From NCBI GenBank assembly GCA_036874045.1, contig CM072335.1, positions 23,505,501 through 23,569,500 of the forward strand: a stretch of DNA of 64,000 bases, written 5' to 3'. Source of the DNA: Cymodocea nodosa (taxonomy: Eukaryota; Streptophyta; Magnoliopsida; Alismatales; Cymodoceaceae). The translations under genes and the position numbers were made by a program. Positions 34,106 through 46,000 of the stretch are shown here, piece by piece. The notes beneath the pieces were generated by a model. That model saw only the letters and a program-made list of their open reading frames with translations, was not told where the DNA came from and did no database searches. The stretch's first letter is position 1; every line of letters starts with the position of its first letter.

Positions 34106-37015
34106 CACATTCCTGATAACATGTATTTTCCATGTCGTGATTAGTCATGACTTCTCATTTTCAAGGTTTTGAATGGTGAATAATTAAAGATTGAATATGA
34201 GATATCTACACAAATTTAAAGGTATAAAAGATGGAGAAGATAAGATAACGATATTAAAGCGAAACATGAAAGGAATTATTATTATGAACAAGATATGTGA
34301 GAGATAATGTAACAGTTTAATGTGAGATGGTGTTCACACAAGTGAGAAGAATGGTATAATCCACTGTAATCATTTAATTGAACAGAAATAATAAGTTTAT
34401 ATTTTTTATTAAGATTCAAGTTTTGATAATCGTAGATTGATTATAATTTTTGTAAAAAAAGAAGTACATATAAAAGCTATTTGTTCGACTTCCACAAAAG
34501 TTGTGAACCTTTCTGAGAGTATAATACTTTATAAGATTTCAAGAATATATAATATTCAATTCAACAAGTACATGAACAACTTTTCTGAATATTTACAACC
34601 TTTTCTAAATTATCCAAGCAAAAATCCCTAATAAATATAGTTCATTACGGCAGTCAGATGTCACGGATTAACGGTGTTGGATGAGAACAAAACAGAGATC
34701 TAAGCTTGAAGCTGCTGCTATTCATCGGAAGCCTTACAGGGCTGGAAGCATTAAGACGCCCCACTTGGAATCTCTATTCCATGGTAAAAGAATTGCACCC
34801 CAAAACCTGCTTTTTCTTTCTTACCTTTTAATCATATGACATGTATGAATGTAAAATTTCCGACCACGTACAATATATAATCATCACACGCGTGCAGACC
34901 TGCCAACCGAAAAGGGCAAGCCGACGAAGCTGCAAAAACTGAATACCAATAATAAATATGGCTAGTATTATATTTGCAATATGAAGGTGGAAATTTCCAG
35001 TAAAAATGATGGTGAACAAACAAAATAAAGGAGCAATCAAAATCAAATAAATGCTAGCGTGGATTCCAACATTTGCTTAGCATATCCTCCAGAGATTAAG
35101 TCTTCCACTCAAACAAACCAATTCTGAAGTAGTTGGTTAATCATGTCTTTGTGGTTTTATATTATTATCAAGACTTAAACCTTGATGACAATATCCTTGT
35201 ACAAATTAAAAGGAAAAAGTATCCTCAGCTGGATGCAACAAAGGCTACCTCTCCAAAACAGTTCATATCGAATTGGACAACTAGTTACATCTAAATATAA
35301 AGAGTGCTTCTTGTGAAACAAGGCTGACGAATTCTTGCACAAGTTCCACTGGTTCACTCAAAAAAAAATATGCTAACCAAAAAATGTAAATTGTACTTCT
35401 ACAGATGAAATTAAGAGAATATACATGCAATAAAGATTCGAGAAAGTAGACAGCTCTTCAAAGCATGCTTATATGGTCTAATAAGTTAAATGATTGACCA
35501 ATTAGAAAACATCAGCGATATTACCGTGCCTAAGGCATCTGATACCTTAAATTGACAAACAAGAGCAAAGTCATGTTATCAGGTTCTAAATACAAGTCAA
35601 CACAATATCGGACACTTGAGAATAACAAAAACTCTTAAGGAAAATAAAATGTCTTTCCCTAAACTTAGCATTTAATGATTCATTAAAGGATTTCTCAAAA
35701 TTAAGATTTTTGTTACCCAAAAGTTTGAGATTGACTTTCAAAAATTTAAGATTCTAGTCATCTCATCATTCTTCATCCTCTTGAATTTGTACACATGTGA
35801 GTCTATTTTTTCCATAAACAAATTCAATTGCTATCTCTGATATTCCCATCAGCCATTCGCTATCATAAATGAGTTCTCAACACAATTTTGAACACACTTA
35901 TTTTGTATTCTTGTTTGAAATTTTTAATACAAACAGTTTTTCTGTTAGTATTTTATAAATGATCTCTAATGCAATTCTTAAATATGTAAAGTTGTACACT
36001 TTATATTCTATGACAAAATACCAACAAAATGTACATTCATCTCATCCTTTATTACCTGTGATTCGCACAGGTGCAGCTGGTCATTCTCAAAATATGAACA
36101 TATGGAATGAATAGAAATATCTATTCCTAATCGTGACCGAGACATAGAGCACATGCTGCTTCTAACATGCAAACATGCACTACTGGGGAAAAATGTTGAC
36201 TGCAGTGAAAGTGAAAAAAATTCACACAAAATGAAACACAATAATAGCATAATAACACTACAATGACATACCTTATTTTCCTTTCCACTACCCTCACTAA
36301 GCACTCTTATTTTCCCTTGTTTGGTCATGGTGTAAGTAGAGCAAGAACAAAGACCCAAATGAAAGCTGAAGAAAGGAGAGTGGAAGAAGAGAAAGGCAAA
36401 GAAAGGAAAACAAGAGAAGTGGAAGATAATAGAGATGAAAACCAGGGGAAATGTGTGATTTAAAATTGGAAACGGAACCGAATGTGGAGCAAGGTGCAGA
36501 AAGTGCTTGTAAAACATGCTGTATACTTGGCTTGACAATTGCTAATGTTAACAAACTAAAACAGCAGTGGGCCAAATTCCATCAACGTAATATCATTGTA
36601 TACTGCAAATATGGGCATTGGCTATTACATGATGCCCAACAAGGACGTCCGATTGGTCAACCAGTGGGTTCCTGCCAGGGTCCATCTACCTCTTCCCTTT
36701 AAAAGAATTAAAAGACATGATACAAATAAATGGATCCCGTTAGATCCACATGATCCATGCTCCAGCAGGATTTGGCAAAACTATAAAAAATAAAGGTGTT
36801 GAGCAGCCGATAATGCATGGGAAACCTCAATAATCAAGCTCGGAAGACTATCTCACACTAGCTATGATCTTCCCTAGTCAGATCCTTTCTCTAAATCTCA
36901 TTAGTTATACATAAATGAAATATTGTCAATGACAGTCAAGATAAAATAAGGTCCAACATTGAACATGCAGAAGATGCTAGTGTTATAAATACCTTTCAGG
37001 TACAATGCTCGTAAC
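34106..37015. other. Intergenic between the convergent BTL1 and MBD4-like genes
   Basis: Together with 33074-34105 this is 3.9 kb of mostly AT-rich DNA between two stop codons. It includes a slightly GC-richer open frame of 52 codons at 34681-34839, a hydrophobic minus frame at 34828-35046 and a purine-rich stretch near 36330-36440. None shows a recognisable domain. Confidence 0.4.
34681..34839 (+). CDS. Small candidate ORF or first exon, function unknown
   Basis: An ATG at 34681 opens a 52-codon frame beginning MRTKQRSKLEAAAIHRKPY. Its base composition is more coding-like than the AT-rich flank, and a possible donor (ATG|GTAAAAG) occurs about 100 bases in. No homologue is recognised and no downstream exon was identified, so this may be chance. 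Confidence 0.22.
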   Translation: MRTKQRSKLEAAAIHRKPYRAGSIKTPHLESLFHGKRIAPQNLLFLSYLLII

Positions 37016-39514
37016 TCAAACAGTAAGTGTGGTGCTTGTTTCGTCAATATCATGAAGGAATCTCCAATAATCAACCAATTTGTGATCAACTGGAGTTATG
37101 TCCCTCCAATAACCAGAACAGAAGATGGCATATGCATCAGCTGCATACCTAGAAGTAGAAGAGAGATATAATCAATAAAAAAGGTATAGGATCTCACTAA
37201 TTAGAAAAATATAACAATTAATATTGTAACAGGAAGTTGAATAACTGTACTGAACAGATAGGAACAGAAAATCAAACTTGCAGGTAATAAACTCACTTTC
37301 CAACACCATGTAGTTGTGTCACATAGGTCCAATCCCCTAAGTATTCCTTGGAGAGTCGTATTATGCCAACTGATCGCTTTTTTTGTAAGCCAAGATGTCT
37401 GATTTTATTTTCAATCAACACACCAGGAATGTCAATTGTTGCTTCTGCTGACGGACATAATGAAAAAAATTCGTGTATGATCTTCTCAGTCTGCACCAAT
37501 CATCACGAAGGTAATTTATGCATCAAAACGACATAGGCTTTTATCTTCTTTCAATAATAATACATCAACAGCCACAAAGTCTAGGAAGACAAGAAAATAT
37601 TTTATTGTCATATTGATGTAATGGACGAATTATTCACACCAATGACAAAATGACATAGGCTTTTTTATCTTCTTTCAATAATAATACATCGACAGCCACA
37701 AAGTCTAGGAAGGCAAGAAAATATTTTATTGTCATATTGATGTAATGGACGAATGTTTCACACCAATGATACATTGGTCTTCAAACTAATCAGAGTCAAA
37801 TAAAAAAAACAAGCAATTTCCTTTTGGGGTACAATCAAATTACTCAAAGGGTATAGCTCCATTGGTGAGGGTGTCTTGAAACGACAGTATGGTTACTCCA
37901 TCATGACTTTGAAGTCACAAGTTCAAATACCAAGAAATAGCCTCCCTATTTGAGGCAATGTCATGTAAAATTGCATCCTTTTTAATAACATCATTTGTCT
38001 TGCCAATCATTGCTTGTAAACATATTGTCTACTCATTTTCCACACATAGATTATATTTGATTTGTTTCTAATTATTACTTGTGCCACATAGATTGCATGA
38101 TTTCCTATGTTTTTGTCACTTGTTATTTTAATCAAAAGCTAATCATGCATAAGCTGTTCAATTTTCTCAATAGAATAACATGGGCATCGGTCCACTTGAT
38201 GGATACGAAGGATGCCAATAAAGTGAGCATGAGTATGAGGGTGGTTTAGTTGAGAAGATATCATGATGTGGCCTTTATAAAATGGGCCAAATGATTTCTT
38301 TAACTGCTTGTGAATAGAGTCTTAGCAATATTGTTTGAACTTATGGGCCTGACTAGATGCCTTAAATATAGCCATCTACTTCAGTTGGTGAGTAAAGATA
38401 AGCAAACAATGGAGAAAATGTTGTGAAAAAGACAATCCCAAGAAAACCTTGAAGTGAAGTAATTGGTCAATACATACACCTAATTGGGAAACTAATTTAC
38501 TTAAGTATTATTCATCTAGATAATTCACATGTAACTGATCTTCTCAGTTCAGGCATGAGCCTAAGATGGTCTACCGGTAAGAAACCTTCCATGTATTGGC
38601 CTAAATTAAAAGTACCTTAAGGTAAAGGACGTGTCTACAGGAACAAAATGAACCACGATATAATAGTTACGATCATGATCGATGAAACTATGATAAGAAG
38701 CAAAGGAGACGAAGAGAAGAATAGGATTGAGAAAGGGGACCTGTGAACCGCGGGTCCTGTTGCAAAGAGCGCATATGACAAGCACCTTCCACGGATCATG
38801 GTAGTAATGTTCTTGAATCAGCCCATATGGAGAGGAAGGCGGCACCCACGGGTGGTCGTCTGGAACACGCCTGTACGGCTCAGACCATCGTTGCTTAGAA
38901 GTCAAAAAATCCAGCTTCTCCCTCTTCCTCTTCTTCCTAATATTACCACCGTCCTCCACTTTCTTCTCATTCTTCCTCTTCTTGTTCTGTTTCTTCTTCT
39001 TCCTCTCCGCATTCTTCTTCTTACCACCTTTTCTGCCTCTCTCACTCACAATTCCTTTTCTGCTTTTCTTGTTGGTAGCGGTCGTGCTAAGTGGTGGCGT
39101 GCACGGGCATGATGGAGGAGATGCCGTACATGGGTTGAAGCGAAACTGGGAGAATAAGTGGTCATCAGAATCGCGCGCTGAGATGTGTAGATGATACTCT
39201 TTTCCTCCGGAACCGACCAATCCCTCCTTCTTCCTCTTCTTCACACGATTACCTTCTTCGACCTCGTTTTCCTTCCTCTTGCCCTGCTTCTTCTTCCTCT
39301 TCCTATTCTTTTTGTCATTTTTGTTGCCTCTTTCGATCATCCTTCCTTTTCTGCTCCTTCTGTTGGTAGCGACCGCGTTGCAGGGTGTCGACCATGGGTG
39401 TGATGGAGGAGATGTCGAGGTCGGGTTGTAGCGGAACCGGGAGAAGAGGCGTTCGACGGAATCGGACGTAGAGACTTGCAGATAATCTTTTCCTCCGGGA
39501 GACGAACGCACCAT
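37016..39514 (-). CDS. MBD4L: MBD4-like DNA glycosylase with duplicated basic N-terminus
   Basis: A base-excision-repair glycosylase of the HhH-GPD superfamily, predicted nuclear, removing uracil/thymine from mismatches. Exons on the minus strand: 39514-38741, 37490-37297, 37148-37016. They join in frame to 366 aa. The C-terminal glycosylase domain (about 225-366) has SPYGLIQEHYYHDPWKVLVI, CNRTRG, the helix-hairpin-helix LHGVGKYAADAYAIFC (318-333) and PVDHKLVDYW. Asp344 aligns with the catalytic Asp of vertebrate MBD4 (PEDHKL). As in plant MBD4-like proteins there is no methyl-CpG-binding domain. The N-terminal 200 residues hold two copies of a module (7-99 and 103-201), each with FSxFRxNP, an SPPS-Pro segment, SRKG and a long Lys/Arg tract, likely nuclear-targeting and DNA-affine. 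Exon 1 uses an unusual CAG|GTCCCC donor. The ATG at 39514 is the first in frame. Intron 1 carries a 122-bp tandem duplication and a SINE-like sequence. Confidence 0.92.
37530..37769 (+). repeat. 122-bp tandem duplication in MBD4L intron 1
   Basis: GACATAGGCTTTT starts at 37530 and 37652. The two copies agree through CACAAAGTCTAGGAAG and GATGTAATGGACGAAT to CACACCAATGA, with a handful of single-base and short indel differences. Confidence 0.9.
37849..37985 (+). mobile_element. tRNA-derived SINE-like sequence
   Basis: TATAGCTCCATTGGTGAGGG resembles a pol III A box. AAGTTCAAATACC, 66 bases later, resembles a B box. They are followed by a short non-tRNA body (CCTCCCTATTTGAGGCAATG) and a T-rich end. 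That order and spacing fit plant tRNA-derived SINEs. No target-site duplication was established. Confidence 0.45.
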
Positions 39515-39689
39515 CGTCACTGTTCTCCTTCTGTATCTCTCGTTCCTCCGATCATCTCCCGCCCTTTCTCGCCGCCTCTCTTCCCGCCGTCCGTCTCTAA
39601 AGAAAGGTGGACAAATTGTGCAACATATCCTACTAAATATTATAATAAGAAAAAAAAATTATCCTATTTACGAGCAGGCCCTCACCTTT

Positions 39690-39703
39690 GCTTATATATA
39701 ATT
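39690..39703 (-). promoter_or_regulatory. Candidate TATA box of MBD4L
   Basis: TTATATATAAG on the minus strand lies about 180 bases upstream of the MBD4L ATG. It is a motif match only; a long 5' leader would be needed. Confidence 0.25.
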
Positions 39704-39714
39704 TGAAGCGTAAC

Positions 39715-40300
39715 TTTTATAATTCAACGAGGTGTATTTGTAACTTTTATATCAATTCAGTCTAAGGTGTTCTAGAAACTCAAATTTTAGTAAAATTTTA
39801 ATTCTCTGTCAATTTTAAGATAACGAAAATCATAAAATTATATGTTATTATATAAAATCTATTAAAAATATTTTTTTATCGTATCTATACTTTGAAATTA
39901 GATTTTGTATCATGGAAAGAATTATATAAAATCTTAAAAATCAATTAACATCAAACTGTTTTAATTCTAAACGATACTACAAAGAATTATTAAAAAAATA
40001 AAAATACTGGTATAAATATTTATAACATTTTTTGTTATGGATGTCTGATCTCGACGATCCTTCACATAATTCTCAACTCTCACTCGTCGCTTATTTTTAT
40101 AATTCACCATTTTTGTTTATTACCTGTAAATATAGTAAATCACACACAGTCCTGCTCGTTCATTCTTATTTTCGTTCATCAATATCGTGAACTCCATGGT
40201 CGACATTTATTTATCAATGTTATAAATAAAGGATAAGATTATTTATAAAATTCTATAAATAAAATATAAATATTAAATTTAATATAATCCGTGACATCCC
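39715..40300. other. AT-rich intergenic between divergent MBD4L and the unidentified gene
   Basis: About 0.6 kb with very low GC and no open frame of note. It presumably includes the upstream region of the rightward transcript that begins in the GC-richer DNA after 40300. Confidence 0.4.
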
Positions 40301-41540
40301 CGACGGGAGCTCGAGAAAGTCTCCACGCGTGGTCTGGCCGGCTGTTCACCGCTCCGCCCGTGCCGCCCCATCCCTCTGTGGCAACTCTCGTTGCCTTGAA
40401 TTTATCTCCTACCAACAAAACGCATGGAATCAGAGCAGAAACCCACCACTCGGTCTTCGACCCCTTGCTCACAAAACTCATCTCTCGGTCTCCAAGCCCA
40501 TCCTTCACCCTACTTCCTCCATGGCCCGCTCTCTCTCTTCTTGGTTGCAGATCTTTTGCTCGGTTAGAACGGCGGAAGTGATGGAGAGATGCAATCACGG
40601 TGGAACCAGTGGAAAGAGTGGACGTAAAAGGTGTAAACTTGGTTGTAAGAGCCCCATCTTCCTCATTCAATACGAGCAATTCCTTTCCTTCATCCATTCT
40701 TTCTTCTAAGGATGTTACCTAATTCATGTGACTCGATCGAAGGTTCATAATTGGTTACTTTGTTGCTTCCATTCCCACGGTATGTTGGAAGAATCATTAT
40801 GTTGTGTTTGGGAGTTGATTATCCCGGGAAAACTGAAGGAAAGAAAAATATGGAAAATTGAAGTATGAAAATGTGAGCATTTATGCATTCGAAAGGTAAG
40901 GAAAAGTAATTCTGTCACTTTCCCTTAGCATGAATGTCAAAACTTTCCCCCTAGATTCATGTTCTGCAGAAAATATGATCTTTCTGGCCTTTATTCACTT
41001 GATGTATCTGATTTTGCTTCCCTCAACTATGCAATTGAAAGACTCATCCGAGCATTACATTACCATTATTGGTGAAGAGGTGTTTTTTATGTATTTTCTT
41101 TCGTTAATAGGAAAAAACCAATCTGCGTAATTATTGAACTGAACCACCTGCATTCCGTTCTCATATATACCTTATGTATTGACTGAAGCTAATTTCTTTC
41201 AAGGTAGAGAAGCTGGACAAAAATGAATGGTGGACCCAAATAAATAGATTTCATGAAGAAGACCTGGTGGAACTCGTTGTTAACAGAAGTAATGGCCGTG
41301 ATGGAGAGCAGGGCTCTGTGAATATGGCAAATAGGCTGAGTCCTTATTTGTAAGTTTCGAGCTGTTGTCCTATATACCATCACATCTTGAATAAAATTGA
41401 CATTTTTTTCATTTCTGTGTTGATCTGTTGCAAGAAAGTCATGGATATAAAAAAGGGAAGACTGTTTTTTTACAAGGGAAGTTCCTTTGCTAGACTATAG
41501 GGCTGGTCTTGATGAATGTCATGGAACAACTCAACAAGAG
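40300..41540 (+). pseudogene. Unidentified gene or gene fragment, two supported exons
   Basis: Two internal exons are well bounded. The first, 41204-41349, follows TTTCTTTCAAG and ends at GTAAGT, encoding a frame starting VEKLDKNEWWTQINRFHEED. The second, 41477-41540, follows TTTTTTTACAAG and ends at GTAACT, encoding LEVPLLDYRAGLDECHGTT. The junction (phase 2 to phase 2) joins without a stop, which is strong support for real exons. A GC-rich segment at 40300-40700 probably holds the 5' end, for example the ATG at 40518 (MARSLSSWLQIFCSV), but I could not connect it in frame to 41204. No exon is visible from 41541 to GINT1; that space is filled by AT-rich MITE-like DNA. It may be a truncated gene or have short undetected exons. 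I do not recognise the protein family. Confidence 0.45.
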
Positions 41541-41949
41541 GTAACTCATGTTCCTTATTGTTTCTCTGCTTATCCTTTCTTGATTTGTTTATTGATAGCA
41601 TCTTTTTGAATTATCAATATAGTCATAGTGTCCATATATAGAGATGAAAGTAAAAGTAGAAAATTAATGGGAAAAATCAATAAATACATCTTCCACATGA
41701 GATGAACCTAACAGTTGCATCCAGACAAATCAGTGTATCGTCCACATGGAATGGAACCATCACTAAATATGACTTCTTCACACATATATCTAAAAGCATG
41801 CCAAAATAAGAATTGAAAAATACATGTACAATCAAGTCATACAATTAAAAATATGTAACCAATTTGAATTCCTAGGGATCACTTAGGTGCCTAGGCATCC
41901 GTCAATAACCTTGGATTGGATATTTGATAAAAACTTGGGGAATTAAACC

Positions 41950-42720
41950 TAAAGCCTGGTCGTATGTAAGTTACATGTGCAATATACTGTAATTAAATTA
42001 TATTTTTTAATTAGATTATAAAATTTGATTTTTTATAAGTTTTAGAATTTGATTATAATAAATTAAGTTCTTTGAAGCATCACCTTAACTAACTAAATCT
42101 GAGTTTAAATGTTAAATTTAATTTTTTATATCATTTTACTATTACTTTATATTTGATTACCAAACATTATAATTTGATTATGCAGCGTAATTTAATTTAG
42201 CCTGATTTAACTTGTAATGTAATTTAATTGAATTACATTTCCTAATTAGATCGCGATATTTGAGTTTTTGTTATTATAAGTTTTGAACTTTGATTATAAG
42301 AAATTAAATACTTTGACCCAACTAAGTAAACAAAAACTGAAATGATAAAATCGACTCTTTGTATAATTTTTTAATTAATTTACATTCGATTACCGAACAA
42401 CATAATTTAATTGCGTAATGCTATTTAATTACATTACATTAAAGCCTTATTTGGTTGGTTGTGTTCATAATGTAATGTAACTAAATTAAACCACAAAATC
42501 GAATTACGATGTCTGACGATCAAATAAAAATTAATTATAAAATCATATAAAGAAGCAGTTTTATCATTTAAACTCGTGCCTTGGTGATTGAGTGGTGTCT
42601 CAAAGAAACCAATTTTTTACAATAAATTTCTAAAGTTTGCAATCATATAAACTCAAATATTATAATCCAATTAGAGAATGTGATTAAATCACATTATATA
42701 CAAATTAAGAGCAAACATAT
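41950..42720. mobile_element. Cluster of three MITE-like copies (two direct, one inverted)
   Basis: A unit of about 245 bp recurs. It has TAATTAGAT, ATAAGTTTT-GAATTTGATTATAA-AAATTAA, CTTTGA, TTTAAATG, TTTGATTACC and TAATTTAATTACATT-type ends. It is seen near 41990-42190 and 42190-42440 on the plus strand, and near 42465-42715 as the reverse complement (AATCATATAAAG to CCAATTAGAGAATGTGATT). Termini are rich in GTAATGTAATTTAATT. Copies are quite diverged and exact borders uncertain. Confidence 0.5.
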
Positions 42721-43055
42721 CTTTAATGAAATGCATTTTTAACGTTGGTAATTGGACTTAGAATTTAAGATTTCTTTCCTATGATTATGACGTTGCGTTA
42801 TTTGCGGTCGATTTACATTAATGGAATGTGTTATTAAGTTAGCCACATTCTGATGCTCATCTGACGATGAAGTTGATTATCCAACCAGAACCGGATGATC
42901 CATCAGTGGTAAGCTAAAAGAACATTCTGCCAACGCAAAAGTATATGTACTGATGACACGCACATCTGAAATTTTCACCATTAAAAAAAACAAACAGCCA
43001 AATGAAAGTACAGGTAAATTATGATTTTGGAATCAGTTGTATTTAGTTTCCATTT

Positions 43056-46000
43056 CTACAAGTCCCAACCATCCCTCCGGCTTCCGAATTCACATTTGCG
43101 ATTACTCAAAGTTCCAAACATCTCGGAAAATTTGTTGAGGCACTTGGACCTGATCTTGTAGTGTGCCTTTGTATTTCGACTGATGGCCACCCCAGAAAAC
43201 TTGGAGGTGTCAATTACCCAGGCAGGTCTTACATATTCTACTGTCCTCTCCGACGAACTCGCATTCGCATACAAGAAGTTGAGGAGCACATCCTCACAAT
43301 TGAATTTCTCGTCCACTACGCGCCTCCCCTTCTCGGCTTCCTTACTCCAGTACTTTCCAAACGCCCAGTGGTGATCCACAAATGCAGCTCCCGTCAATAT
43401 CATGTTGTAACCGTTCCTCCTCCGAGCATATCTCTCGTCACGATACTCCAATGGCCTTTCCTCCACAAGGCGAGGGTAAAAGCCAACTATCCTGTCGGGA
43501 TGCCGTCGCCACACCTTGAATCCTCTTTCCACATCATCGCACGTCATCATGATGTCATCGTCAAGCTCAAGAAGACCTCGCGTTCTAATCAATGGATCAA
43601 CTCGGAAACGGTTGTTCAAGGAGTTGTGTTTCTCCACTCTAATCCTGACGGGCACGGAAGAGTCCAAATCATCCAGATGTGGAGGCTGACCCTTGTTCCA
43701 GACAACTACAATCTCCCCAACCGACGAGCACCGAGAGTAATGTTTTACAAACATTTTTAAATTCCACAGCCGAGCGTCGTAGGTCATGGTTAGAAGGGTG
43801 AACTGAGAGTACTGCCCTTTCCAAGGGTAAGCTGCCTCTGCACCATTGCCCCCATGTATATAGTGAACACTGGTGCATGCTAGAATAACCCCAACGAGAA
43901 ACATGAGGACGATAATAGACCGACCCACACGAGTGTTGGGCTTTACTTTTCCTTGCAAAAATGAACTCATCCTGTTCACGCGACCCAGAAGCCACGTCAG
44001 TTTTAATGAGATGTAAGGGTATTTATCAGTTGCCTTCAAGATATCACTCCTTTTCCCCGAGATAGGCAGGCACTGACTAAGGAATAAAACACACCTAACA
44101 GCACCAACGAGCACTCCAACCAATATCACCAGTGCACATAGAACTGTCAGTGCTGCATAACCCTTAAAAAGTCTTTGAACAGAGTCCCCCGAACGAACCC
44201 GATCTCCATCCATCACTGCAATCCATTCCCCATCAGCTAGATCCTGCGCATCTAAGTGATGATAGCGTGCTCCATTCCACGCATTACGCCCCTTTCGTGT
44301 TTCGTTTAGTCCCAGTGGGACCTCTTCTTCCTTGTAATCATCTACTGTAAGGACCTCAACCTTGAAGACACGCACACGATGACCGTATGTCTCTCCACAG
44401 TCTTGCCCAGTTCGATAGATATCACCATTGTAAATGAATGGTCTACCTGCATTTCGAGCTCCTAAACTCTTGTCAATGTTATGGATAGGGTTTTTCTTAT
44501 GAGGCTTCCAAGGACCAAGGGGAGAACTACTGTACCATATTTCTAGTTCTCCGTTCTTTCTAGCACCAAAACGACTGAAATCTGATCCAAAAAGCCAATA
44601 GTGACCCTGATGGTTTATGATGAAGGAATCTACAAGAGGCTTATTTAAGATGATCTTTTCTAAAGTCCATTGAAGGGGAAAATCCACAGATCGATAAAGT
44701 CGAAGATCCCCTTTGTGGTTTCCCTCTGGCATCATATACACCTGCAAAATTACCACGAAGTAAGAGATCAGAGCAAGATAGTTACAAGCCTAGGAGCCCA
44801 AAAATCATCCTTACTTGGTCATTATATCTGAAAATATATGGATAGGAAAGATGCCACTCCTCTTCCAAGGCAATACCCAAGTGTTTCCACGTTGCGCCTT
44901 TGTCATCACTTTGTGCAACACCAATATTTCCTAGACGTGTGATGGTGTTCTTAGTTTCGAAAAACATATAAATCGTCTCACCCTGAATGAGAAAATATTG
45001 TTAGTTGCATTAAACAGATCCATACTTGTCCTTAAAATTGATGTAATATTTGTCCATGGAAAAGAAAATCTTCCACACAAATACTAATATAATGTGGGGA
45101 ACAAATCATTGATATTTTAAGAGTTGGAAGCTGGGTATACAGACATTCCATCATATAAAACGCCAACTAGCAGCGTTCCCGGCACAGTAAATGAGATGGG
45201 CAGTTTTATGGGATAACTTGATTGAAAATGGTTTCAAATAAAATAATCTAGTCATTTCTTTTAAATAAAAAATGTATTGAATTTATAAATACAAGTTGAC
45301 ATGATCAAAAACTAAACAGCAAGTCTGCAACCATCGATTCCATTAAGTCTCCACTTAATTTTGTTTGTTTTCCCTTCTGCCTTAAAACAGAAGATAGTGA
45401 ACTATGCCGGTTATTTGGATTTTGCAGAAAGCCATGTGCAATCCATAAAAGTAGTTCTTCATCTCCCTAAGGTTTCAGGAAACATGTTGTCTACAAGAAG
45501 TGTTTTAATTGCAATGGAAGATAAGACAAGACAGTTTACCATTTCTCTATAAAATGCATGTTCTAACAGATTGCCAATAGACCTGAATGTAAGCATATGA
45601 AAAATCTATTCCCGAGTACAATTAATCAATAAAATCTGAAAAATAGCACAAACAGATTTGCTAGCTTTGCTACCTTATGAAACTCTTCATTAGTAGAAAC
45701 TAATGGTACATACATATTACTGGCTGAAAGAAATGCTGTAGATGCAACAACATCAGACATAAAATAAACACTTTTGCGTCAGATGCATACACTGCAGTTC
45801 AGATTTGTCGTGAAGAACATATGCGGCATTTTTTATTAGGAAATAAAAGAAAATGAGTTCATTAACAAATTTGAGTTGGCTAATTACAAAAATAATAATT
45901 CTTGTTAAAATTGATCAGAGTCACATAGATGGCTTCTAACAGCCACACCTTTCTTTCACTCATTACATGTAATCTTTTCAGCTTATGGTTTATATGCTCA

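Noticed and set aside
38798-39403. Leucine-rich plus-strand open frames
   Set aside because: They are the complement of the Lys/Arg codons of MBD4L exon 1.
40239-40697. 152-codon minus-strand open frame
   Set aside because: No recognisable domain. It overlaps the GC-rich leader of the rightward transcript and reads like a shadow of it.
43161-43760. 199-codon plus-strand open frame
   Set aside because: Antisense to the GT64 domain of GINT1.
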